DNA of 64,000 nucleotides from Nocardioides caldifontis (lineage in GTDB: Bacteria > Actinomycetota > Actinomycetes > Propionibacteriales > Nocardioidaceae), in the NCBI RefSeq assembly GCF_008087345.1, contig NZ_VHIB01000011.1, positions 180,070 to 244,069 of the forward strand, read 5' to 3'. The notes under the pieces were generated by a model. It did not search any database and was not told the DNA's origin. It was given only the letters and a program-made list of their open reading frames with translations. Below, piece after piece: positions 1 to 8,785 of the stretch (position 1 is the stretch's first letter; every line of letters begins with the position of its first letter). A program made the position numbers and the translations under genes.

Positions 1-937
1 CGTAGGTCATCGAGGTCTGGCCCTCGCCCTTGTCGCCCAGCATGATCTGGTCGATCTGGTCGATCTGCACGCCGGCCTTGAACTCGTAGCCGTCGGGGTA
101 CTGCGTGCGGCCCGGGTCGGTGGCCGGGTCCCACTCGGTGTTGCGCTCGAGGACGAGCGTCTTCGCCGGGGTGTACTCCTTGATCTTGTACGGACCGGTC
201 GACATCGGACGCAGGGCGTACTCGTCCGGGTCGTCCTCACCCTCGGGGATCGGCCCCATCGCCGGGAACGAGCCGTAGTACGGAAAGTCCGGGAACGGCT
301 TGGACATCTTGATGATGACCTTGTTGCCGTCGACGGAGACCGCCTCCTGCTCCGTCGTGCCGGACGTGAAGGGACCCTTGTACTTGTCGCCACCCAGGAA
401 GTACGGGTTGCTGAAGTACAGCCCCGGGCCGCCCGGGAAGGTCTTGTTGTCCATCGAGCGGATGATGCCGTAGGCGACGTCCTCCGCCGTGACCTCCTCG
501 CCGGTCTCCCAGCGCACCCCGTCGCGGATCTCGAAGGTCCACTCGGTGAAGTCCTCGTTCGGCGTGCCGAGGTCGGTCGCGAGGTCCGGGATCAGCACCA
601 TCTGGCCGGTCTCCGGGTCGCGGTCGTACTGCGTCAGGCTGCGGAACAGCAGGCCGCTGCCGATCGCGCTGGTGTCGGTGTAGTAGAGGTCGGAGGGGTC
701 GATGCTGGTCGTCAGACCGACCTGCGTGTAGACGGTGGCGATGCCACCCTCCTGAGCGCCCTCGATCTCGACCGGGCCCTCACGCTCGGGGTCCTGGCCG
801 GAGCCGACGTTGCCGAGGGTCTCCCGGTCGACCTTCTCGCCTCCGTTGTTCGACGAGCCGCCGTCGCCGCCGCCGCACGCGGCAAGGGCGAGGAGGCCGG
901 CCGCGCTCAGCGCGACGATCGGTTTCCTGAACCGCAT
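1..937 (-). CDS. ABC transporter substrate-binding lipoprotein, SBP family 5 (partial, 3' end outside window)
   Basis: The frame stays open from an ATG at 937 to the window edge, giving 312 codons without a stop. The N-terminus has a short charged stretch, a hydrophobic core and a lipobox (LAAC), then a Gly/Ser/Asn-rich linker, so the mature protein should be lipid-anchored outside the membrane. Downstream, segments such as SIDPSDLYYTD, LIPDLATDL, TEWTFEIRDGVRWETGE and VTAEDVAYGI are typical of DppA/OppA-type peptide or nickel binding proteins. It follows a permease gene on the same strand after 47 bp, so it belongs to one importer operon. The ligand cannot be told from sequence. The C-terminal third is missing. 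Confidence 0.88.
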   Translation of the reverse strand, partial: MRFRKPIVALSAAGLLALAACGGGDGGSSNNGGEKVDRETLGNVGSGQDPEREGPVEIEGAQEGGIATVYTQVGLTTSIDPSDLYYTDTSAIGSGLLFRSLTQYDRDPETGQMVLIPDLATDLGTPNEDFTEWTFEIRDGVRWETGEEVTAEDVAYGIIRSMDNKTFPGGPGLYFSNPYFLGGDKYKGPFTSGTTEQEAVSVDGNKVIIKMSKPFPDFPYYGSFPAMGPIPEGEDDPDEYALRPMSTGPYKIKEYTPAKTLVLERNTEWDPATDPGRTQYPDGYEFKAGVQIDQIDQIMLGDKGEGQTSMTY

Positions 938-984
938 TTACTGGTCCACCTTTCCGTGGTTGTGCTCCCGCCCGCGACGGGGTG

Positions 985-1992
985 TCAGCGGCGAGTTCTG
1001 GGGTCGAAGGCGTCTCGCACCGAGTCGCCGAGGAGGTTGAGGGCCAGCGTCAGCACGCCGATGGCAGCGACGGGGACCCAGAGGAACAGGGGGTAGTCCG
1101 AGTAGTACGTGCGGGCGTCGGAGACCATCTTCCCCAGCGACGGGATGTCGCTGAGCCCGAGGCCGAGGAACGACAGCCCCGCCTCGAGCGCCACGAACGC
1201 CGGCAGGTTCAGCGACAGCGTGATGACGATCGGCGCGATGAGGTTCGGCAGCAGCTCCTTGAACAGGATCTGCCGGGTCGGGACGCCGATGACCTCGGCG
1301 GCCTGGATGAACTCGCGCTCACGCAGCGACAGGACCTGGCCGCGGATCAGCCGGGCGAGGCTCATCCAGCCGAAGATCACCAGGATCACGATCAGCGTCA
1401 CGAACTGGACGGTCCCGAGCAGGTCGAGGTTGCCCCCGAAGTGGGACACGATGATCGGCGCGAGCGCCAGCATCGCCAGCAGCGACGGGAACGACAGGAA
1501 CATGTCGGTGATGAACGACAGCACCCGGTCGACCCAGCCGCGCGAGAAGCCGGAGACCAGCCCGATCACGACGCCGATGAAGGTGGACAGCACGGCCGCG
1601 GAGAACGCGACGATCATCGAGGTCCGCAGCCCGTACAGCAGGTAGGCCAGGTTGTCGGAGCCGGTCCGCGGCGCCAGGCCGAGCGGGTGCTCCCACGTGA
1701 ACCCGTTGAACGGCGGGCCGATGATCGGGAAGCCGTAGACGTCGAGCACCTCGCTGCCGGTCGGCGCGTCCGGGTGGCTCACGTCCCAGTAGATGTTCAT
1801 CGCCCCGGTGATCACCGGCGCGAGGATCGCGAGGACCGTCATCACCAGCACGAGGAAGGCGCAGAACATCGCGACCTTGTCCTTGCGCAGCCGCCTCAGT
1901 GCGATCTGTGTCGGCGACTTCCCCGCGACGGGCTCTGCACCGGTGGCGTCGGCGACGACGCCTTCCTCCAGAGCGGCCGGAGTGATTGCCAT
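985..1992 (-). CDS. ABC transporter permease, DppC/OppC type
   Basis: A 335-residue inner-membrane permease. The N-terminal cytoplasmic segment is followed by a first membrane helix (about residues 35-60), a periplasmic loop, and a BPD_transp_1 core of about five helices. The EAA-loop region reads EREFIQAAEVIGVP with RQILFKELLPN, as in DppC subunits that contact the ATPase. The frame is open further upstream, but ATG 1992 has a GGAAGG just before it and begins MAITPAA. It lies directly upstream of the binding-protein gene. The partner permease and ATPases are not upstream, where aspS sits, and probably lie beyond the left edge. Confidence 0.88.
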   Translation of the reverse strand: MAITPAALEEGVVADATGAEPVAGKSPTQIALRRLRKDKVAMFCAFLVLVMTVLAILAPVITGAMNIYWDVSHPDAPTGSEVLDVYGFPIIGPPFNGFTWEHPLGLAPRTGSDNLAYLLYGLRTSMIVAFSAAVLSTFIGVVIGLVSGFSRGWVDRVLSFITDMFLSFPSLLAMLALAPIIVSHFGGNLDLLGTVQFVTLIVILVIFGWMSLARLIRGQVLSLREREFIQAAEVIGVPTRQILFKELLPNLIAPIVITLSLNLPAFVALEAGLSFLGLGLSDIPSLGKMVSDARTYYSDYPLFLWVPVAAIGVLTLALNLLGDSVRDAFDPRTRR

Positions 1993-2156
1993 GGATGCCT
2001 TCCCGCACGAGCTGTCCGCCGGACGCCGCACGAGGACCCCCGGGAGGGACACGGGTGCGGTGTCGGCAGGCCGGAGGCACGATCACCGTCACGGCCGCGT
2101 GCGACTCTAGACCCGCATACGAACAAATCGAGACGCGGTCAGATAACGATCTGGTT

Positions 2157-3938
2157 TCAGGCCGGTGGCTGCCGGAGATCTTCCTTCGGAACGGCATCCA
2201 CGCCGGCCTCCTTCCGCTGGGCGGCGGTGATCGGAGCGGGTGCGGCGGTGAGCGGGTCGTAACCGTTGCCGGTCTTCGGGAACGCGATCACCTCGCGGAT
2301 GGAGTCCGACCCGCTGAGCAGGGCGCAGATCCGGTCCCAGCCGAAAGCGATCCCGCCGTGCGGAGGGGCGCCGTACTTGAAGGCCTTGAGCAGGAAGCCG
2401 AACTTCTCCTCGGCCTCCGCCTCGCCGAGCCCCATCACCGCGAACACCCGCTTCTGGACGTCCTCGCGGTGGATACGGATGGAGCCGCCGCCGATCTCGT
2501 TGCCGTTGCAGACGATGTCGTAGGCGTAGGCCAGCGCGGACCCGGGGTCGGTGTCGAAGGTGTCGAGGCACTCCGCCTTGGGCGAGGTGAAGGCGTGGTG
2601 GACCGCGGTCCAGGCGCCGCTGCCCACGGCGACGTCGCCGGACGCGGTGGCCTCGTCGGCCGGCTCGAACAGCGGGGCGTCGACGACCCAGACGAAGCTC
2701 CACGCGGACTCGTCGATGAGCCCGGTGCGGCGTGCGACCTCGAGGCGCACCGCGCCGAGCAGCGACCGGGTGCTCTTCACCGCGCCCGCGCCGAAGAAGA
2801 TGCAGTCGCCCGGCTCGGCGCCGACGTGACCGGCGATCCCCTCGCGCTCGCGGTCCGAGAGGTTCTTCGCGACCGGCCCGCGCAGGGAGCCGTCCTCCTC
2901 GACGAGGAGGTAGGCGAGCCCGCGCGCGCCGCGCTGCTTCGCCCACTCCTGCCATGCGTCGAGCTGCTTGCGCGGCTGGCTCGCCCCTCCGGGCATCACC
3001 ACGGCGCCGACGTACGGCGCCTGGAACACGCGGAACTCGGTGTCGGCGAAGAACTCCGTGCAGTCGGTGAGCTCGAGGGTGCAGCGCAGGTCGGGCTTGT
3101 CGCTTCCGTAGCGGGCCATCGCCTCGGCGTAGGTGATCCGCGGGATCGGCGTCTCGATCTCGTGGCCGACGAGCCGCCACACCTCGGTGAGCAGCTCCTC
3201 GGTCAGCTCGATGACGTCGTCCTGCTCGACGAAGGACATCTCGATGTCGAGCTGGGTGAACTCGGGCTGCCGGTCGGCGCGGAAGTCCTCGTCGCGGTAG
3301 CAGCGCGCGATCTGGAAGTAGCGCTCCATCCCGCCGACCATCAGCAGCTGCTTGAACAGCTGTGGGCTCTGCGGGAGGGCGTACCAGCTGCCGGGCTGGA
3401 GCCGGGCCGGCACCAGGAAGTCGCGGGCGCCCTCGGGGGTCGACCGGGTCAGCGTCGGCGTCTCGACCTCGACGAACCCCCTGCGGTGCATGACCTCGCG
3501 GGCCACGTGGTTGACCTCGCTGCGCAGCCGGATCGCCGCCGCGGGGCCGGAGCGGCGCAGGTCGAGGTAGCGGTGCGCGAGGCGCACCTCCTCCCCCACG
3601 TCGACGTGGTCGTCGATCGGGAACGGCAGCGGCGCGGCGGCACTGAGCACCTCGACCTCGCTGGCGATCACCTCGATGTCGCCGGTGGGCAGGTTGGGGT
3701 TCTGGTTGCCCTCCGGGCGGGCGGCGACCTCGCCGACCACCTTCAGGCAGTACTCCGAGCGCAGCTGCGAGGCGACCGCCTCGTCCCGGACGACGACCTG
3801 GACGACACCGCTCGCCTCACGGAGGTCGAGGAACGCCACCCCGCCGTGGTCACGACGGCGGGCCACCCAGCCGGCCAGCGTGACGGTCTGCCCGACGTGG
3901 TCGGTGCGCAAGGCTCCGGCGTCGTGGGTGCGGATCAA
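2157..3938 (-). CDS. aspS: aspartyl-tRNA synthetase
   Basis: A 593-residue class II aminoacyl-tRNA synthetase that charges tRNA-Asp in the cytosol. It has an N-terminal OB-fold anticodon domain ([22 protein letters not shown]), class II motif 2 ([17 protein letters not shown]), a bacterial GAD insertion, and motif 3 (GIAFGWDRI) close to the C-terminus. Length fits bacterial AspRS. The chosen start is a TTG at 3938 with AAGGAG nine bases upstream. It overlaps the hisS stop by four bases (TTGA), so translation is probably coupled to hisS. The frame stays open upstream inside hisS, but that part is not synthetase sequence. Confidence 0.96.
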   Translation of the reverse strand: MIRTHDAGALRTDHVGQTVTLAGWVARRRDHGGVAFLDLREASGVVQVVVRDEAVASQLRSEYCLKVVGEVAARPEGNQNPNLPTGDIEVIASEVEVLSAAAPLPFPIDDHVDVGEEVRLAHRYLDLRRSGPAAAIRLRSEVNHVAREVMHRRGFVEVETPTLTRSTPEGARDFLVPARLQPGSWYALPQSPQLFKQLLMVGGMERYFQIARCYRDEDFRADRQPEFTQLDIEMSFVEQDDVIELTEELLTEVWRLVGHEIETPIPRITYAEAMARYGSDKPDLRCTLELTDCTEFFADTEFRVFQAPYVGAVVMPGGASQPRKQLDAWQEWAKQRGARGLAYLLVEEDGSLRGPVAKNLSDREREGIAGHVGAEPGDCIFFGAGAVKSTRSLLGAVRLEVARRTGLIDESAWSFVWVVDAPLFEPADEATASGDVAVGSGAWTAVHHAFTSPKAECLDTFDTDPGSALAYAYDIVCNGNEIGGGSIRIHREDVQKRVFAVMGLGEAEAEEKFGFLLKAFKYGAPPHGGIAFGWDRICALLSGSDSIREVIAFPKTGNGYDPLTAAPAPITAAQRKEAGVDAVPKEDLRQPPA

Positions 3939-5341
3939 GAGGGTGCTCCTTCGTCGGGGCTTTCGGTGGTCGAGCCTGTCGAGACCGTCGAGACCACGGT
4001 CCTCGGCCGCAGGTCCCCGGCGGGCGGGCTCCAGGACGCCGGGTCGGCCGGCTGCTGGTCGCCGCTGCGGATGTCCTTGACCTCGTGGTCCCCGCCGCCG
4101 GTGGCCGGGAACCACACGAACGGGATGCCGCGGCGCTCGGCGTACCGGATCTGCTTGCCGTACTTCTGCGGCGCGGCGGCGACCTCGGTCGCGATGCCGC
4201 GCTCGCGCAGCTGATGGGCGACCCGGTCGCACGTCGGGCGGGACTCCTCGTCGGGCAGCGCGACCAGGACCGCGCTCGGCACCGAGCGGTCCGAGGCGAG
4301 GACGCCGCGCTGGAACAGCGGGACCAGCAGCCGGCTGAGCCCCAGCGAGATCCCGACGCCCGGGTAGGAGGTCTTCCCGTCGCTGGCGAGCGCGTCGTAG
4401 CGGCCTCCGGAGCAGATCGACCCGAGCCACTCGAACCCGTCGAGCCGGGTCTCGAAGACGGTGCCGGTGTAGTAGTCCAGGCCGCGCGCGATCTTGAGGT
4501 CGGCGACGATCCGCACCCGCTGGTCGACGAGCGAGGCGCACCCCTCGACGACCGCGGCGAGCTCCTCGAGCCCTTCCTCGAGCAGCGGGTGCTCGAGGCC
4601 GAGCGCCCGCACCTCGTCGGCGAAGGAGCCGTCGTCGGTGCTGATCGCGGCGAGCCGCAGGCAGAGGTCGGCCTGCTTCTCGTCGAGCCCCGCCTCGTCG
4701 ACCAGCAGCTGCTGCACCGCGTCGGGCGGAACCTTGTCGAGCTTGTCGACGGCGCGCATCACCGCGTCCACGTCGGGTGCGCCGAGCGCGGAGTAGAACC
4801 CCTGGATCAGCTTGCGGTTGTTGACCTGCAACCGGATCGGCGGCAGGAACTCCAGGCGCCGCAGCGCATCCACCATGACGCGCGCGACCTCGACGTCGTG
4901 GTGGAACGGCAGCACGTCGCGGCCGACCACGTCGATGTCGGCCTGGGTGAACTCGCGGAACCGACCCTCCTGGGGCCGCTCACCGCGCCACACCTTCTGG
5001 ACCTGGTAGCGGCGGAACGGGAACTCCAGCTTGCCGGCGTTCTCCAGCACGTAGCGGGCGAACGGCACCGTGAGGTCGAAGTGGAGCCCGAGCCCGCCGC
5101 TGCTGTCACCGCCGTCGTCCTCCTCGGAGGCCTGGAGGCGGCGGAGGACGTAGACCTCCTTGCTGGTCTCGCCCTTGCGCAGCAGCTGGTCGAGCGGCTC
5201 CACCGCCCGGGTCTCCAGCGGCGCGAAGCCGTGCAGCTCGAAGGTCTCCGACAGGGTGCGGACGACCTGCGCCTCGACGATGCGCTGGCCGGGGAGCAGC
5301 TCGGGGAACCCGCTCAGCGGGGTGATGCGGCGGGAGGCCAT
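3935..5341 (-). CDS. hisS: histidyl-tRNA synthetase
   Basis: A 468-residue class II synthetase for tRNA-His. Seen are the class II core beginning at [19 protein letters not shown], motif 2 ([19 protein letters not shown]), the histidine-specific [12 protein letters not shown] signature, SGGRYDAL, and a C-terminal anticodon-binding domain ([16 protein letters not shown] onward). Bacterial HisRS is usually about 420-430 residues. The extra tail here ([14 protein letters not shown]) is encoded by a REP-like repeat at 3962-3997, so the C-terminus seems to have been lengthened by repeat insertion. ATG 5341 lies four bases beyond the end of the metallo-hydrolase gene, so hisS follows that gene in the same operon. 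Confidence 0.95.
   Translation of the reverse strand: MASRRITPLSGFPELLPGQRIVEAQVVRTLSETFELHGFAPLETRAVEPLDQLLRKGETSKEVYVLRRLQASEEDDGGDSSGGLGLHFDLTVPFARYVLENAGKLEFPFRRYQVQKVWRGERPQEGRFREFTQADIDVVGRDVLPFHHDVEVARVMVDALRRLEFLPPIRLQVNNRKLIQGFYSALGAPDVDAVMRAVDKLDKVPPDAVQQLLVDEAGLDEKQADLCLRLAAISTDDGSFADEVRALGLEHPLLEEGLEELAAVVEGCASLVDQRVRIVADLKIARGLDYYTGTVFETRLDGFEWLGSICSGGRYDALASDGKTSYPGVGISLGLSRLLVPLFQRGVLASDRSVPSAVLVALPDEESRPTCDRVAHQLRERGIATEVAAAPQKYGKQIRYAERRGIPFVWFPATGGGDHEVKDIRSGDQQPADPASWSPPAGDLRPRTVVSTVSTGSTTESPDEGAPS
3962..3997. repeat. REP-like TCGA-rich repeat inside the 3' end of hisS
   Basis: The stretch contains GGTGGTCGAGCCTGTCGAG followed by ACCGTCGAGACCAC, which is three TCGA-centred units in about 36 bp. 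Closely similar GGTCTCGACAGGCTCGACC sequences are common intergenic repeats in Nocardioides and related actinobacteria (from memory). Here the repeat is translated as the Ser/Thr/Val-rich tail of HisRS. Confidence 0.55.
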
Positions 5342-5344
5342 CGC

Positions 5345-6064
5345 TCAGAGCCCCCTGGTGGGGATCGTGGCGCCTGCGCCGGTGCCGGCGAGCTGGCGCA
5401 GGAACGGGTTCGTCGCGCGCTCCTGGCCGATGCTGGTCTGCTCGCCGTGGCCCGGGAGCACCACGATGTCGTCGGGGAGCGGGAGCACCTTCTCGGCGAG
5501 GCTGCGCATCATCTGCTCGCTGTCGCCCCCGGGGAGGTCGGTGCGCCCGATCGAGCCGGCGAAGAGGAGGTCGCCGGAGAACATGACCTGGCTGACGCCG
5601 GACTGCGGGTCGTCGTACGGCGTGCGGAAGGTGATCGAGCCGGGCGTGTGCCCCGGGGTGTGGTCCACGCGGAACCGGAGCCCGGCGAGCTCGAGGTCGG
5701 TGCCGTCGGCGATCTCGGCCACCTCGTCGGGCTCGGCGAACTCGTAGCGGCCGCCGAGGAGCATCCCCGCCGTCTCGGGCGACATCCCCGCCATCGGGTC
5801 GCTGAGCAGGTGGCGGTCGTCAGGGTGGACGTAGGCGGTTGCGTCGTAGCTCCCGGCGACCGGGGCGACGCACCACATGTGGTCGATGTGTCCGTGGCTG
5901 ACCAGCACCGCGACGGGCTTCAGCCGGTGCTCCCGGACCACCTCGGCGACCCCCTGGGCGGCGTCCTTGCCGGGGTCGACGACGACGCACTCCGCCCCGG
6001 GCTCGGTGGCGACCACGTAGCAGTTGGTCGCCCAGGGACCAGCGGGGAAGCCTGCGATGAACAC
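5345..6064 (-). CDS. MBL-fold metallo-hydrolase (glyoxalase II-like)
   Basis: A 239-residue metallo-beta-lactamase-fold hydrolase. The metal-binding signature is SHGHIDHMW, and further ligands sit in the DHTPGHTPGSI and VLPGHGEQT segments. This pattern is that of the small glyoxalase II-like group found beside hisS in many actinobacteria. The substrate is unknown, and a thioester or other small ester is only a family-level guess. The start is taken as GTG 6064 (FIAGFPAGPWATNCYV), since upstream residues are not family-like, and its ribosome binding site is weak. It is divergent from the DUF349 gene, with 86 bp between them, and four bases separate it from hisS. Confidence 0.85.
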   Translation of the reverse strand: MFIAGFPAGPWATNCYVVATEPGAECVVVDPGKDAAQGVAEVVREHRLKPVAVLVSHGHIDHMWCVAPVAGSYDATAYVHPDDRHLLSDPMAGMSPETAGMLLGGRYEFAEPDEVAEIADGTDLELAGLRFRVDHTPGHTPGSITFRTPYDDPQSGVSQVMFSGDLLFAGSIGRTDLPGGDSEQMMRSLAEKVLPLPDDIVVLPGHGEQTSIGQERATNPFLRQLAGTGAGATIPTRGL

Positions 6065-6150
6065 GCCCGGCAGCCTACCGACCGCGCAGCCGCCCCCCGA
6101 AACCGAGCGACTACGATGCCGGACAGACGTTGCCGACCCGAGGTGGACCG

Positions 6151-7464
6151 TTGAACAGCTCGCCGGACCCCGCACCCACGCCTGCATCCCTCGCGGACCG
6201 CAGCGCACGGAAGAGCGCCGAGCCGACGACCGGCTCGGACGCCCGCTCGTGGGGTCGCGTCGCCGAGGACGGCACCGTGTACGTCCGCACCGCCGACGGC
6301 GAGCGCCAGGTCGGCCAGTGGCTCGGCGGGGACCCCGCGGAGGGGTTGGAGTTCTTCGCGCGGAAGTACGACGCCCTGGTGTTCGAGGTCGACCTCCTCG
6401 AGAAGCGGGTCCGCTCCGGCGCGGTCTCTCCCGACGATGCCACCGGCTCGCTGAAGCAGGTCCGCGCCACCGTCGCCGAGACCCAGGCCGTCGGTGACCT
6501 CGACGCTCTCGACCGCAGGCTCGCCGCCGTCGAGGAGCTCATCGGTCGCCAGCGCGAGAAGCGCAAGGCGGACCGCGCCCGGCGGCTCAGCCAGGCGCAG
6601 CAGGAGAAGGAGCGGATCGCCAGCGAGGCCGAGCGGCTCGCCGAGGGCAACGACTGGCGAGCCGGGGCGGACCGGCTCCGGGCGCTGCTCGACGAGTGGA
6701 AGGCGCTCCCCCGGCTCGAGAAGTCGGCCGACGACGCGCTGTGGCGCCGGTTCTCGTCCGCCCGCACGACGTACACCAGGCGCCGCAAGGCGCACTTCTC
6801 CGAGCTCAACGAGAAGCGCGAGGGCGCACGGGCGATCAAGGAGAAGCTGGTCAAGGAGGCCGAGGCGCTCTCGTCCTCGACCGACTGGGGCCCGACCGCC
6901 GGGGCGTACCGCGAGCTGATGCGCCGCTGGAAGGAGGCAGGACCGGCTCCGAAGGGGATCGACGACCAGCTCTGGCAGCGGTTCCGCGCCGCCCAGGACG
7001 TCTTCTTCGGTGCCCGCGACGCCGCGAACGCCGCCACCGAGGCGGAGTTCGTCACCAACGCCGAGAAGAAGGAACAGCTCCTCGTCGAGGCCGAGGCGCT
7101 CCTCCCGGTCACCGACCTCGCCGCCGCGAAGAGCGCCTTCCGCGACATCGCGGAGCGGTGGGACGCGGCGGGCAAGGTCCCGCGCGACCGGATGAAGGAG
7201 CTCGAGGGGCGGATCCGCAAGGTCGAGCAGGCGATCCGCGCCGTCGAGGACGAGGCCTGGCGCCGCTCCAATCCCGAGGCGCGTGCCCGGGCGGCCGACA
7301 CCGTCGCCCAGCTCGAGGCGTCGATCGCCGACCTCGAGGCCAAGCGCGACAAGGCCGCCGCCGCCGGCAACGACCGCAAGGCCGCCGAGCACGCCGCCGC
7401 GATCGAGGCTCGCCAGTCCTGGCTCACCGAGGCCCGCAAGGCTCTCGAAGAGTTCTCCGCCTGA
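6151..7464 (+). CDS. DUF349 domain-containing protein
   Basis: A 437-residue protein dominated by charged alpha-helical segments. Repeated W-containing units (NDWRAGADRLRALLDEWK, TDWGPTAGAYRELMRRWK, and DLAAAKSAFRDIAERWD) mark the DUF349 repeats. The remainder is Glu/Lys/Ala-rich and probably coiled coil, especially the last 90 residues. There is no signal peptide or catalytic motif. Function is unknown; DUF349 proteins often lie near relA in actinobacteria. The start is a TTG at 6151 with GAGG seven bases upstream. A TTG at 6130 in the same frame is possible. It ends just before the left 32-bp repeat array. Confidence 0.82.
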   Translation: MNSSPDPAPTPASLADRSARKSAEPTTGSDARSWGRVAEDGTVYVRTADGERQVGQWLGGDPAEGLEFFARKYDALVFEVDLLEKRVRSGAVSPDDATGSLKQVRATVAETQAVGDLDALDRRLAAVEELIGRQREKRKADRARRLSQAQQEKERIASEAERLAEGNDWRAGADRLRALLDEWKALPRLEKSADDALWRRFSSARTTYTRRRKAHFSELNEKREGARAIKEKLVKEAEALSSSTDWGPTAGAYRELMRRWKEAGPAPKGIDDQLWQRFRAAQDVFFGARDAANAATEAEFVTNAEKKEQLLVEAEALLPVTDLAAAKSAFRDIAERWDAAGKVPRDRMKELEGRIRKVEQAIRAVEDEAWRRSNPEARARAADTVAQLEASIADLEAKRDKAAAAGNDRKAAEHAAAIEARQSWLTEARKALEEFSA

Positions 7465-7480
7465 CCCCTCGAACGCCGAC

Positions 7481-7559
7481 CCGTCGCATCTTCACCCGTG
7501 TTTCCCGCCGAGCCGTCGCATCTTCACGAGCGTTTCCCGCCGAGCCGTCGCATCTTCAC
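7481..7559 (-). repeat. 32-bp direct-repeat array, left (3 units)
   Basis: On the minus strand the unit starts GTGAAGATGCGACGG and continues CTCGGCGGGAAACGCTC. The 15-base core occurs at 7545-7559, 7513-7527 and 7481-7495, a strict 32-bp period. The outermost unit holds the stop codon of the adjacent AbiEi/DUF559 gene (the TGA of GTGAAG). The same core occurs in the opposite orientation on the other side of that gene. Confidence 0.92.
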
Positions 7560-8563
7560 GAGCGCCAACGCTCGGCACGCGGCAAGCGTGCGGCTCTGTC
7601 TCCCCGCAGCGCGAGCCTCGACTCACGGACGGCCTGCGGGAGCCGCGCGGTGACGATCTCCCGCTGCCCGTACACGTGAGACCTCCGGAACACGTCGATG
7701 CCCCAGTCGAACCGGTCCTCGAGGCTGGTTCGCCGCCCGAAGTCGTGGGCCCGGTCCGACTCCGACGAGTGCCACTCCTCACCGTCGTACTCGACACCGA
7801 GCCGCAGCTCCTCGACGCCCAGGTCGATCCGGTAGAGCAAGGTCCCGTCTTCGGCGTACACGGGGATCTGCAGCTCCGGAGCGGGGAGCCTCGGGCACTC
7901 CTTCCAGCGCAGACGCAGCCCTGACTCCCCGGTGCTCTCAGCCCGCGGGTCCACGAGCGGGGCGAGGTACCTGAGCTGTACGACGCCACGCTGCCGTCGG
8001 AACCGCTCGACGTCGCCGTTCAGCTCCTCGACGGAGAACGACCCGGTCCGCGCGAGCGCGTCCATCCCACCGATCGCACTGATCCGGGGCGCGAACCGAC
8101 CGAGGTCCCAAGCCGTACGGATCGGCGTCGCGACGCGCACGTCTCCGTCGAGAGGCACGACATCCGAGGGCAAGAACCAGCGTTCGCCACTGGTGACGAG
8201 CCCGTTCCTGAGCCGTTGGTGGCCTCGGAAGCGGAAGACGTCGAGGGGCGGGGTCCCGCGGTGCGCCCCTGGCCGGTCGACACCCGTCCAGTACCAGCAG
8301 GCCGTCCAGTCACAGACGACAGACCCTGGCGGAGCCACCAGCGCGATCGCACGACCGCGGAGCACCCTCGAGTCGGGCAGCTGGGCCGCGGCGTACACAC
8401 CTTTCACGAGCCGGCGCAGGTAACCCTGGTTCACCAGCCGGGTCAGCTGGTTCGAGCTGACTCCGGCCACTCGCGCCTGCGCGGTGGTGAAGGGCGCGTC
8501 GAGCGGCAGAGGGAACCGCTCGTCGAGTACGGCGGGCTGGTCGAAGAGGAACGGAAGCTGCAT
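7556..8563 (-). CDS. AbiEi-type winged-helix plus DUF559 endonuclease-like protein
   Basis: A 335-residue protein. Residues 15-60 (TTAQARVAGVSSNQLTRLV, then GYLRRLVKGVYAA) resemble the N-terminal winged helix of AbiEi-family antitoxins. The C-terminal 110 residues contain RIDLGVEELRLGVEYDG followed by EEWH, which is the core of DUF559 proteins (Vsr-like PD-(D/E)XK fold). Nocardioides genomes carry many such genes, mostly as orphans without an AbiEii toxin, and no toxin is seen here. The role is unknown; a DNA-cleaving or defence role is inference. ATG 8563 begins MQLPFLFDQP. The stop lies inside a 32-bp repeat, and repeat arrays flank both ends, so gene and repeats may have moved together. 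Confidence 0.8.
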   Translation of the reverse strand: MQLPFLFDQPAVLDERFPLPLDAPFTTAQARVAGVSSNQLTRLVNQGYLRRLVKGVYAAAQLPDSRVLRGRAIALVAPPGSVVCDWTACWYWTGVDRPGAHRGTPPLDVFRFRGHQRLRNGLVTSGERWFLPSDVVPLDGDVRVATPIRTAWDLGRFAPRISAIGGMDALARTGSFSVEELNGDVERFRRQRGVVQLRYLAPLVDPRAESTGESGLRLRWKECPRLPAPELQIPVYAEDGTLLYRIDLGVEELRLGVEYDGEEWHSSESDRAHDFGRRTSLEDRFDWGIDVFRRSHVYGQREIVTARLPQAVRESRLALRGDRAARLPRAERWRS

Positions 8564-8657
8564 GGCTGCACGCGACCACCACGAGCCGCGTCGCCGCCGA
8601 TCCTCGATCCCCACGGTGGAGAGACGGGCGAACGCCGATCTGTGGAGAGGCACCGGC

Positions 8658-8785
8658 GTGAAGACACGACGGCTCGGCCCAGATCCCGCGTGAAGATGCG
8701 ACGGCTCGGCCCAGATCCCGCGTGAAGATGCGACGACTCGGCGGGGATCCCGCGTGAAGATGCGACGACTCGGCGGGGAGGGAGG
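8658..8785 (+). repeat. 32-bp direct-repeat array, right (4 units)
   Basis: Core units start at 8658 (variant GTGAAGACACGACGG), 8690, 8722 and 8754, exactly 32 bp apart. Each is followed by CTCGGC and a variable tail (CCAGATCCCGC or GGGGATCCCGC). The last unit runs to 8785 and touches the relA stop codon at 8786-8788. Orientation is inverted relative to the array at 7481-7559. The period is not a multiple of three and the plus-strand frame closes after each unit, so this is not a coding repeat. Confidence 0.92.

Noticed and set aside
1986..4214. Long plus-strand open frame opposite aspS
   Set aside because: It is the mirror of aspS and hisS codon bias in GC-rich DNA; the minus-strand proteins carry all the synthetase motifs.
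7481..8785. CRISPR array
   Set aside because: Units are contiguous 32-bp repeats with variable tails of only about 11 bp, no unique spacers of normal length and no cas genes. The two groups are inverted around a gene.
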